A stretch of DNA of 10,888 bases from Treponema sp. GTDB lineage: Bacteria; Spirochaetota; Spirochaetia; Treponematales; Breznakiellaceae. A program made the position numbers and the translations under genes. Of the stretch, positions 1-6,570 are shown piece after piece. Each line of letters starts with the position of its first letter. The stretch's first letter is position 1. Location: positions 1 through 10,888 of the forward strand of contig JAISZE010000117.1 in NCBI GenBank assembly GCA_031269405.1. Reading direction: 5' to 3'. The notes under the pieces were generated by a model that saw only the letters and a program-made list of their open reading frames with translations, did not search any database and was not told where the DNA came from.

Positions 1-1
1 C

Positions 2-1180
2 GGAACTGTTTTCCGCGGGCTTCCGGGGGACCTGCTCTGGCGGCGTTTCAGCCCCTTTCGTCCGGCGTGTATGTCCCTGCGTATCCTGGAAAAGCTCAAG
101 GGAAAGCAGTACAGGGAGCGAAAAAAAACCCTCCGTACAGGGGGGCTCAATTTCTGCGCCCTCCTTTCAAGCCTCGGTCTGGTTCTGGAAGCAGGCCTTT
201 TAGGAGGGGAAGTCATCTTTTTCACCGCTACTGCGGAATTATTCTTTCCCGATTTTTCCTGGTCCCTCTGGAACAAGCTCATTAACGCCGAGCTTTATCT
301 ATACGCCGCTTACTGTTTCAATTATATTCTTGTTGAAAGTATGTATGTCTGTATGGGGTTCGGCCTCTATATCAACAGCAGGGTGGAAATGGAAGGCTGG
401 GATATCCGGCTCCTTTTTCAAAAATTTACCTCCAAGCCTGCGGTGAAAGGGGCGGCTCTGTTTCTGGGTTTTATGTTTATGCTTACCCCTCTTTCCCTTA
501 GCGCTGAGGAGGAAGAACCGGTACCGGAACCTAAAGTTTATTTTCCCGAAACCTTTACGCCCTTAGAGGATGTCCCCTGGGAAAGCCTCAATGAAATACT
601 TGAATCAGATGAGTTCGGCAGTGTTAAAGAAGGCTGGGAAATTCAGTTGAAAGATAAAAAAAACATCAGGAGGGACAGGGACATCAATTTCTCTCCCTGG
701 CTTGAACAGCTTAAACAGATGTTTGCTGCCGTTCTAAGGACCCTTATCGTTCTGGCTATTGCGGGGTTTGGGGCCTTCGCTTTTATCAGGCTTTACCAGA
801 TGCGCCGATCCTTCCCTGGAGGAAAAAAGAAGGACGGCGTATTCTACAGTTCCCTGGTTTCCGGTGAAAGCCCGGAAAAGTTTTTTGAAAAAGCCGCGGC
901 ATGGTATGACCGGGGCAGTGTCAGGGAAGCCTGGGCCGCCTGCCTCTGCGGGACCATTGCCGCCTATACCCGCTACCGTTCTCTTTCATTTCCACGGGAT
1001 GCTACCGAATATGACTGCCTGGATTTGGTTCGTACCTGTTTTGGTCCTGACACCGGGGGCTTTAGGGATCTGGTGAAGAACTGGGTCCTCCTTGCCTATG
1101 GCGGGCAAATCCCTGGTGAAGGCAGTTTTGAAAAAGCCCTGGAATTCGGCAGGAGCCTCAAGGAGGTTTCTGTTGCGTAA
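2..1180 (+). CDS. Multi-pass membrane protein fused to a C-terminal DUF4129 domain (5' end cut by window edge)
   Basis: The reading frame is open from the first bases of the window and ends at TAA 1178-1180. There is an ATG at 71, but no ribosome binding site precedes it and the codons upstream stay open. I therefore treat the gene as partial, beginning outside the window. Membrane segments are visible at about 149-211, 284-370, 446-502 and 722-793. The block near 371-430 (SRVEMEGWDIRLLF) resembles the end of integral membrane proteins that often precede DUF4129 genes. The third segment is followed by an acidic stretch (AEEEEP), like a signal peptide joined to an extracytoplasmic linker. The last 100 residues (about 872-1165) match DUF4129, with an Arg/Ala-rich helix, a FPRDATEY stretch and the WVLLAYGGQIP motif near the end. 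The role is unknown; the family occurs with MoxR and DUF58 genes, which lie directly downstream here. The domain call is fairly secure and the 5' boundary is not. Confidence 0.7.
   Translation, partial: GTVFRGLPGDLLWRRFSPFRPACMSLRILEKLKGKQYRERKKTLRTGGLNFCALLSSLGLVLEAGLLGGEVIFFTATAELFFPDFSWSLWNKLINAELYLYAAYCFNYILVESMYVCMGFGLYINSRVEMEGWDIRLLFQKFTSKPAVKGAALFLGFMFMLTPLSLSAEEEEPVPEPKVYFPETFTPLEDVPWESLNEILESDEFGSVKEGWEIQLKDKKNIRRDRDINFSPWLEQLKQMFAAVLRTLIVLAIAGFGAFAFIRLYQMRRSFPGGKKKDGVFYSSLVSGESPEKFFEKAAAWYDRGSVREAWAACLCGTIAAYTRYRSLSFPRDATEYDCLDLVRTCFGPDTGGFRDLVKNWVLLAYGGQIPGEGSFEKALEFGRSLKEVSVA
1160..1166 (+). promoter_or_regulatory. Ribosome binding site AAGGAGG that sets a TTG start
   Basis: AAGGAGG lies 6 bases before a TTG at 1173 in the frame of the DUF4350 gene. 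It sits inside the last codons of the upstream gene, so translation of the two is probably coupled. This strong site favours TTG 1173 over the ATG at 1092, which has no comparable site and would create an 89-base overlap. Confidence 0.75.
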
Positions 1181-2294
1181 GTATCTTGCCTGGTTCGGCG
1201 CAGGGCTGGCAATTCTGGGTGTTCTTGCCTTTGTGCTGTGGTCGCTTTTTGAAATTGTCCCTGTTGATACGTACATCGATCCTTCCCGGGAAGCCAGGAT
1301 CAACGAATACCTTGCCCTGGACCGCTGGCTTGCAGGAGCCGGGCATCCGGTGCGGGTTAGGGATTACGGGGACCTTGCGGCCCTGAAAGCGGCGTCTGAA
1401 GGGACCATTGTTATCCAGTCCGCTCTGTTTGACTGGACCGCTGAAGCGGCTGAGTACCTGCTTTCGTGGATCGAAGAAGGCGGTTCGCTGATTCTCTGTC
1501 TGGACTATTCCTGGGAATGGGACGAAGATGAGGTCCAGGGGATGTTCCTTTCAAACCTGGGCTTTAAGCGCGGCGAACGGCCTGACGATCTGAGCTACTA
1601 TTACGATGATGCCGAACCGTCCTATGGGAGCATCATCATTGCCCCTCCGGAGGATGAGGGCGCCCTGGCGCTGCGGGATTACAACGGCCTTGTCCGGCTG
1701 GCCCGGTTCTCCCGGGCCAGGGGAAACGTTACCGTTACCGGGGAACCCAGGTTTATGACTTCCGGCGCGCTCAGGAAGGAACAGAACGCGCGGCTTTCGT
1801 GGTACCTTCTCGCAGGGTCCCGGGAGCCTGGATCTGACACCGGGATTTTTTTCATCCGCGGCAGGGAGAGGATCCAGGGGTTCGTAGGCAGGCTTTTTGA
1901 GCGCGGGAATTTTTTCGCCCTCATCGTATCCGGCCTTGCGCTTCTTGTTACCGGGTTATGGTCGGTGATTCCTGTGTTTGGTATTGTGAAGGGCGATGAT
2001 GAACATCCCGGCCGCCTTCTCAATGAACGGTTTCTAGCGGAAGGCCGTTTTTTAAAACGCTGCGGCGCCTTGGAAAGCTACCGGGCTGTTTATGTCCAGG
2101 AAATCAGGCGGCGTCTTGGGAAGAAAGAAGGGCTGAAGGGCGATGATGAAATACGCCGCCGCGCCGCTGAGATCTGGAAGGTGGCGTCAGGGCGCAGGGA
2201 TGCCGTCGCGGCCCTGGAAGCGCTTTCTCCGGGGCCCCAGAGGGGGTTTGCGAAATCAATAGGTATCCTGAAAACTATATTGGAGCGTTTATGA
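1173..2294 (+). CDS. DUF4350 domain membrane protein
   Basis: The protein is 373 residues when started at TTG 1173, which overlaps the upstream stop by 8 bases. Residues 5-28 form a membrane segment. Residues about 40-235 form an extracytoplasmic domain of the DUF4350 type: the RINEYLALDRWLAGAGHPVR helix, the strand TIVIQSALFDW, then YLLSWIEEGGSLILCLDYSW, like a GATase/Rossmann-type fold without an obvious catalytic residue. A second membrane segment spans about 246-272. The basic cytoplasmic tail (about 278-373) has the RLLNERFLAEGRFLKRCGAL pattern typical of the C-terminal end of this family. Lengths and order agree with DUF4350 proteins, which commonly accompany MoxR, DUF58 and DUF4129 genes. 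No enzymatic function is established; a structural or scaffold role beside the MoxR ATPase is an inference. The stop TGA overlaps the ATG of the MoxR gene. Confidence 0.8.
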   Translation: MRKYLAWFGAGLAILGVLAFVLWSLFEIVPVDTYIDPSREARINEYLALDRWLAGAGHPVRVRDYGDLAALKAASEGTIVIQSALFDWTAEAAEYLLSWIEEGGSLILCLDYSWEWDEDEVQGMFLSNLGFKRGERPDDLSYYYDDAEPSYGSIIIAPPEDEGALALRDYNGLVRLARFSRARGNVTVTGEPRFMTSGALRKEQNARLSWYLLAGSREPGSDTGIFFIRGRERIQGFVGRLFERGNFFALIVSGLALLVTGLWSVIPVFGIVKGDDEHPGRLLNERFLAEGRFLKRCGALESYRAVYVQEIRRRLGKKEGLKGDDEIRRRAAEIWKVASGRRDAVAALEALSPGPQRGFAKSIGILKTILERL

Positions 2295-3313
2295 TAGAAG
2301 CTGAAAACAATACGCCGTTTATGTCTGTGCAGACAGCGGCAGCCGCTCTGGACAGGGTCCGGGTTGAGATCGCCAAAGTTTTTATCGGACAAAGGAACCT
2401 GGTGGATCATGCCCTTATTGCCCTCCTTGCGGGAGGCCACCTGCTGGTGGAAGGAGTTCCGGGATTGGGAAAGACCCTGCTGGTACGGGCCCTGGCCAAG
2501 GCCATAGGCGGGGATTCAAGGCGTGTTCAGTTTACCCCTGATCTTATGCCCAGCGACATTACCGGCAACATCATGTTGGATGTCAGGGAAGGAAAATTTA
2601 TTACCAAACAGGGCCCTGTTTTTACCAATGTCCTTATAGCCGACGAGATCAACAGGTCCCCGGCAAAAACCCAGGCCGCCCTTTTCGAAGCTATGCAGGA
2701 ATTCCAGGTAACCCTTGACGGAACCGCCTATCCCTTGCCGGATCCCTTTATGGTTTTAGCGACAGAAAACCCTTATGAGCACGAGGGGACCTATCCTCTG
2801 CCTGACGCCCAGAAAGATCGCTTTCTTATGAAGCTCCTTATTGACTATCCCGTCCTGGAGGATGAAAAAACCATGGTAGAACAGGTGCTTTCAGGGAGTA
2901 CCGGCGCGGAGCTTTCCCTGTCAGGAGTAAGCCCGGCGTTTTCCCCTGATGAATTTGTTTCTATCCGCCGCTTTGCCGCTTCGATCCGTTCTGATCCTGT
3001 GGTTATAGATTACGCGGTACGCCTTACTGCCGCTACCAGGGACAACGGAACCATGGAAACCGGCGCCGGGCCCCGGGGAAGCCTGGCTCTGGTCCGTTGC
3101 GCCAGAGGCAGGGCGCTGTTGCAAAACCGGGACTTTATCATCCCGGATGATATCAAAGCCCTGGCGGTCCCGGTGCTTAGGCACAGGATTACCCTTTCTG
3201 CGGAAAGCGAGCTTGAAGGCCTTGACGAAGCCGGGGCGATTGAAAACTTGGTTGCCAAAGTCGAGGCTCCCAGGGGCTCCCTAGGCCCCTATGGCGCGGG
3301 TTTCCCGGCATGA
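2291..3313 (+). CDS. MoxR-family AAA+ ATPase
   Basis: A cytoplasmic ATPase of 340 residues, the usual MoxR size. Walker A is GVPGLGKT (residues 55-62) and Walker B is VLIADEIN (114-121), followed by RSPAKTQAALFEAMQE. The sensor 1 region is ATEN (157-160), next to the family signature EGTYPLPDAQKDRF (165-178). The C-terminal lid has GPRGSLAL (260-267) and VLRHRI (295-300), matching AAA_3 with its lid. All nucleotide-binding residues are intact. MoxR proteins act as chaperone-like ATPases in assembly or activation of partner complexes, often with von Willebrand A or DUF58 proteins encoded beside them. The start ATG overlaps the previous stop as ATGA, with GGAG at 2282-2285, and the end overlaps the DUF58 start in the same way, so this gene is the centre of a translationally coupled operon. 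The substrate is unknown. Confidence 0.95.
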   Translation: MIEAENNTPFMSVQTAAAALDRVRVEIAKVFIGQRNLVDHALIALLAGGHLLVEGVPGLGKTLLVRALAKAIGGDSRRVQFTPDLMPSDITGNIMLDVREGKFITKQGPVFTNVLIADEINRSPAKTQAALFEAMQEFQVTLDGTAYPLPDPFMVLATENPYEHEGTYPLPDAQKDRFLMKLLIDYPVLEDEKTMVEQVLSGSTGAELSLSGVSPAFSPDEFVSIRRFAASIRSDPVVIDYAVRLTAATRDNGTMETGAGPRGSLALVRCARGRALLQNRDFIIPDDIKALAVPVLRHRITLSAESELEGLDEAGAIENLVAKVEAPRGSLGPYGAGFPA

Positions 3314-4704
3314 AACCCGGACCCGGCCTTCTCATTGCCGCGCTGGCCTGGCTGCTCTTGGGAGGGGCTGCTTTTTTTTCCGATACTCTTTCCCTGGTAT
3401 GGCTCTACGCTGGCCTTTGGCTTCTTCCTTTTATCGCCGCTGACGCCCTTTTTCTGTATCTCCTCGGCGACAGGCTTGAAGTAAGCAGAGATATTGCGGC
3501 CAGCTTGGCTCAGGGTACAAACACCGGAGTTAAAATCTCCATAAGCCGGGGGGAGAGGCTTTTTGTCCCTCTGAAGATCCTCCTTTTCGATCTTTTTCCC
3601 CAGTCCATGGAATGTACCGCTTTTCCGGCTGTAGTTGACAGGAAGATCCCGCCAAAAGGGAAGGGGTGTATCTATTTTGATTACACCGTTGTCCCCAGGG
3701 AGCGGGGTTTCTGGCTTTTTACGGGAATTGAACTGCTGCTGTCTTCTCCCCTCAGATTTTGGCGTTACAAGGCTTTTCATAAATGCGAGACTCAAGGGCG
3801 TACCTATCCGGACTTTACCAAAATAAAAGCCCTTGCAGGGGCGGATCTCCGGGCCCTTCTGGAACGTACAGGAGCGAAGAATATACGCCTCAGGGGCCAG
3901 GGGCTGGAATTCAGGAACCTCAGGGATTATCAGGAAGGGGATTCTATCAGGGATGTTGACTGGCGGGCCACAAGCCGCCGCCGTTCGCTGGACGGAGGCT
4001 GTAAATTTATAGTCCGCGAATACCAGGAAGAACAGGATCAGCAGGTGCTGTTTTTATTGGATACAGGATACCGCCTTCACCGCCTGGAAAGCCCCGGCGG
4101 TTCAGATCCGGGCAGCCCTTCCCCGGCGGAGTCCGCAGTTTTCGGGCGCACTCAGTTTGACAGTGCCCTTGAGTCGGTGCTTCTCCTTTCCTGGGTAAGC
4201 CTTAAGCACGGGGACAGCGTAGCTGTGGGAACTTTCGGCGGCGTCTCCCGCTGGCTTTCTCCGCGAAAAGGGATAAGCGCCTTCCCGGCTATTATGAACG
4301 GCCTCTATGATCTTGCGAGCGCCCCGGTTCCTTCTTCGCCCTTCTCGTGCCTCGAAGACGCCCTGGCCAGGTTCAAACGCCGGACCTTCATCGTTCTTAT
4401 CAGTAATTTCCGGGAAGAAGACGGCGAGTCCCTTTCTTGGATCCTGAAACGCATTGAAAAGCGCCATCTTTTGCTTCTTGTGAGCCTCAGGGAAAAGGAC
4501 GCTGAAGGCCTGGCTGGCCGCTTTCCGGTTACTGCCGAAGAAGCCCTGGAAACTGCCGCTGCTTTTTCCTACATAGTTTCCCGAAGGGAGCTTTACCGGA
4601 CCTGGGAACACTCAGGGCTCCTTACCATGGAAGCCCCGGCGGAAAGCCTCTCTGCGGCGCTCATCAACCGTTACCTCCAGGTGAAAAGGTCAGGCAGGCT
4701 GTGA
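3310..4704 (+). CDS. DUF58 domain protein with N-terminal membrane anchor
   Basis: 464 residues. Two hydrophobic segments (about 7-23 and 28-52) anchor the N terminus. A beta-rich region follows (about 55-165), then the DUF58 core: GLEFRNLRDYQEGDSIRDVDW (198-218), ending in RATSRRR, is the diagnostic motif. The region from about 235 onwards has the von Willebrand A-like pattern (REYQEEQDQQVLFLLDTG, then LKHGDSVAVGTF near 299-309 and RRTFIVLISNF further on). The metal-site motif usually written DxSxS reads D251-T-G-Y-R here, so the serines are absent and the metal site is probably degenerate. A short Pro/Gly/Ser-rich insertion lies at about 261-275. DUF58 proteins are the usual partners of MoxR ATPases, and here the start overlaps the moxR stop as ATGA. 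The molecular function is unknown; an envelope-associated complex with the upstream DUF4350 and DUF4129 proteins is inferred from the clustering. Confidence 0.92.
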   Translation: MKPGPGLLIAALAWLLLGGAAFFSDTLSLVWLYAGLWLLPFIAADALFLYLLGDRLEVSRDIAASLAQGTNTGVKISISRGERLFVPLKILLFDLFPQSMECTAFPAVVDRKIPPKGKGCIYFDYTVVPRERGFWLFTGIELLLSSPLRFWRYKAFHKCETQGRTYPDFTKIKALAGADLRALLERTGAKNIRLRGQGLEFRNLRDYQEGDSIRDVDWRATSRRRSLDGGCKFIVREYQEEQDQQVLFLLDTGYRLHRLESPGGSDPGSPSPAESAVFGRTQFDSALESVLLLSWVSLKHGDSVAVGTFGGVSRWLSPRKGISAFPAIMNGLYDLASAPVPSSPFSCLEDALARFKRRTFIVLISNFREEDGESLSWILKRIEKRHLLLLVSLREKDAEGLAGRFPVTAEEALETAAAFSYIVSRRELYRTWEHSGLLTMEAPAESLSAALINRYLQVKRSGRL

Positions 4705-4725
4705 AAATTTTTTTGAGAGAGTATC

Positions 4726-5523
4726 ATGATTAAGGCTGAATCGGTTTGGAATGATGTTGTAAAAATCCGGGAAACCCCGCCTCTGGTTCATAACATTACA
4801 AACTTTGTAGTTATGAATAACACCGCCAACGCCCTTCTGGCCATCGGGGCTTCTCCGGTAATGGCCCACGCTGAAGAAGAGGCCGCCGATATGGCGGCCA
4901 TAGCAGGGGCGCTGGTCATCAATATCGGGACCTTAAACCCCCAGTGGATCAAGGGGATGGAGAAGGCCATGGGCAAAGCCAGGGAACGGCGGATACCTAT
5001 TATCTTTGATCCTGTAGGCGCCGGGGCTACGCCTTACCGTTCCCAAACGTGCAGAGATCTCCTTTCGGCATACCCTCCTGACATCATCAGGGGAAACGCC
5101 TCTGAAATAGGCGCCCTTGTTTCAGAGGCCGTTAAAACCAGGGGGGTGGACAGCATCCTGTCTTCCGATTCAGCCGCTGATTCGGCGCTGCGCCTGAGCG
5201 GCCTGTACGGCTGCGTTGTTTCTTTAAGCGGCGCCACTGATTACATTATGAAAGGCGGTAACCGGATTCTTATTTTTAACGGCCACCCTTTGATGCCCAG
5301 GGTTACCGGTCTGGGCTGCACCGCTACTGCCCTTACCGGGGCCTTTGCGGCGGTAAACGCCGATTATACAGCAGCAGCGGCGCACGCCATGGCGGTAATG
5401 GGCATAGCCGGAGAAATCGCCGCGTGTACCGCCAAAGGCCCGGGGAGTTTCCAGTTTGCCTTCCTGGACGCCTTGTATAACCTGGACGAAAGGGATATCC
5501 GGGAATTGCTCAAGGCCGGGTAA
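4726..5523 (+). CDS. thiM: Hydroxyethylthiazole kinase
   Basis: A 265-residue ribokinase-fold enzyme that phosphorylates 4-methyl-5-(2-hydroxyethyl)thiazole with ATP, a salvage step for thiamine diphosphate synthesis. Signatures in order: [14 protein letters not shown] (22-35), [12 protein letters not shown] (41-52), NIGTL (66-70), DPVGAGAT (95-102), RGNASEI (122-128) and the phosphate-binding, catalytic-Cys segment [15 protein letters not shown] (193-207, Cys198). Length and motif order are standard and nothing is missing. A GAGAGAG purine stretch (4715-4721) serves as ribosome binding site. The gene starts 21 bases after the DUF58 stop, so it is probably read through from the MoxR operon; no separate promoter or TPP riboswitch fits in the gap. 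No other thiamine gene is visible, so thiD and thiE must lie elsewhere if the pathway is complete. The end faces the methyltransferase gene only 5 bases away. Confidence 0.96.
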   Translation: MIKAESVWNDVVKIRETPPLVHNITNFVVMNNTANALLAIGASPVMAHAEEEAADMAAIAGALVINIGTLNPQWIKGMEKAMGKARERRIPIIFDPVGAGATPYRSQTCRDLLSAYPPDIIRGNASEIGALVSEAVKTRGVDSILSSDSAADSALRLSGLYGCVVSLSGATDYIMKGGNRILIFNGHPLMPRVTGLGCTATALTGAFAAVNADYTAAAAHAMAVMGIAGEIAACTAKGPGSFQFAFLDALYNLDERDIRELLKAG

Positions 5524-5528
5524 GGCCG

Positions 5529-6563
5529 TTATCCTCTTTTCTCTATCACGAAAACCGCTGCCTTCTTCCCTGAGACCAGGACGGGTAGGGTCCGGGTTAT
5601 GGAAAGTCCCGGCGTCTTTTCCGCAGCCAGCTTTAGTTCTTCATGTTTCGCGGTAAGCGCCACCGCCCGGCCTCCTGTTTTAAGGAGCCCTGCAAAGACG
5701 GCGGCCATGTCGTCGTAAAATTGCTGCAAAGGGATTTGTGTTTCCCTGTACAGGCCCCAGGGGGGATCGGTGATGACAGCGTCCGCGGAGCCTTTCGGGA
5801 TATAGTCAAAAACCGAGTGTATATCCGCCTGGATGACTTCGATGCCCTCCTTTTTTCCCTTGAGTTTCTCCCTCGTAATTTTCAGAACCCCGCTGTCCAT
5901 GTCCAGGGCGTACATCTTTTTAAAAGGGAAATGCTTTGTCCGCTGTTCGGGGATGGAACCGTAACCGCAGAACGGATCTACGGCCACATCCGTGTGCCCG
6001 GGTTCCGAAAGTTTGCACAGAAACCATGCCATCTGGGGCGTCAGTTCTCCGGGGTGTAACTGCTTTTCAAAAGAAGCGTGCCGCGTCAGGCGCTTCATAA
6101 AAACTGAAAAACCTTCATGACGGTATAAAAACCAGAACTCCGTGCCGGGATCGCTCCGGTTCACTTTGAGTCCCGATTCCCTGGTAATGAAGCGTTCCGT
6201 TTCCTGCCTCAGAATTTCGCTGATCGCTGCCGGCTGGTTTTCAAAGGAACAGAAGATACGGAAGGTTTTGATTTTGCTGTTGTTTTCGGAGATAACCGGG
6301 CTGCCCCGGGCCGCCGCGGCTTTCTTCATGTGCGCTTCCAGAGGAGAATCCCGGCCCTTAGACTGGGCGGCATGTTCCATGATGCTAATTACCATAAAGA
6401 TATTATTGAAACAGTGAAAGTTGAGTTTATCGTAGGTACAGGGCGTGTCAAAGACGACCGCCCCGTCGAGGAGTTTTGGAATTGCCGCGCCGGGCAGGCG
6501 CTCCAGGATGATTTCTTTTACCGTTTCCTGCATTCCTGGAACAAAAGAGGCGTAATAGATCAT
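5529..6563 (-). CDS. Class I SAM-dependent methyltransferase, THUMP/Trm-type RNA methyltransferase-like
   Basis: 344 residues from the ATG at 6563. The C-terminal half is a Rossmann-type methyltransferase: motif I VDPFCGYGSIPEQ (195-207), the acidic end of strand 2 at ALDMD (219-223), IQADIHS (244-250) and motif IV TDPPWG (265-270). The segment HPGELTPQMAWFLCKLS (170-186) just before motif I is the layout of THUMP-linked guanosine-N2 methyltransferases of tRNA or rRNA, and D-P-P-W fits transfer to an exocyclic amino group. Residues about 1-160 would hold a divergent THUMP-like RNA-binding region; I cannot prove that domain by eye. A longer frame could begin at GTG 6605 (35-base overlap with nrdJ), but the ATG starts 7 bases after the nrdJ stop and begins with MIYYASFVPGMQE, a typical start for this family. 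It probably relies on translation from nrdJ because no good Shine-Dalgarno site precedes it. An RNA substrate is likely; which RNA is unknown. Confidence 0.75.
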   Translation of the reverse strand: MIYYASFVPGMQETVKEIILERLPGAAIPKLLDGAVVFDTPCTYDKLNFHCFNNIFMVISIMEHAAQSKGRDSPLEAHMKKAAAARGSPVISENNSKIKTFRIFCSFENQPAAISEILRQETERFITRESGLKVNRSDPGTEFWFLYRHEGFSVFMKRLTRHASFEKQLHPGELTPQMAWFLCKLSEPGHTDVAVDPFCGYGSIPEQRTKHFPFKKMYALDMDSGVLKITREKLKGKKEGIEVIQADIHSVFDYIPKGSADAVITDPPWGLYRETQIPLQQFYDDMAAVFAGLLKTGGRAVALTAKHEELKLAAEKTPGLSITRTLPVLVSGKKAAVFVIEKRG

Positions 6564-6570
6564 CCTGAAG

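Noticed and set aside
1092..1172. ATG 1092 as start of the DUF4350 gene
   Set aside because: It would overlap the upstream gene by 89 bases, has no clear ribosome binding site, and adds residues unlike an N terminus; TTG 1173 has AAGGAGG in front of it and begins right before the membrane segment.
3289..3795. 168-codon minus-strand frame opposite the DUF58 gene
   Set aside because: Low-complexity basic translation, no start signal, and the opposite strand carries the well-supported DUF58 gene.
4700..4726. Possible TPP riboswitch before thiM
   Set aside because: The gap is 21 bases and carries no CTGAGA-type element, so it is too short to hold the aptamer.
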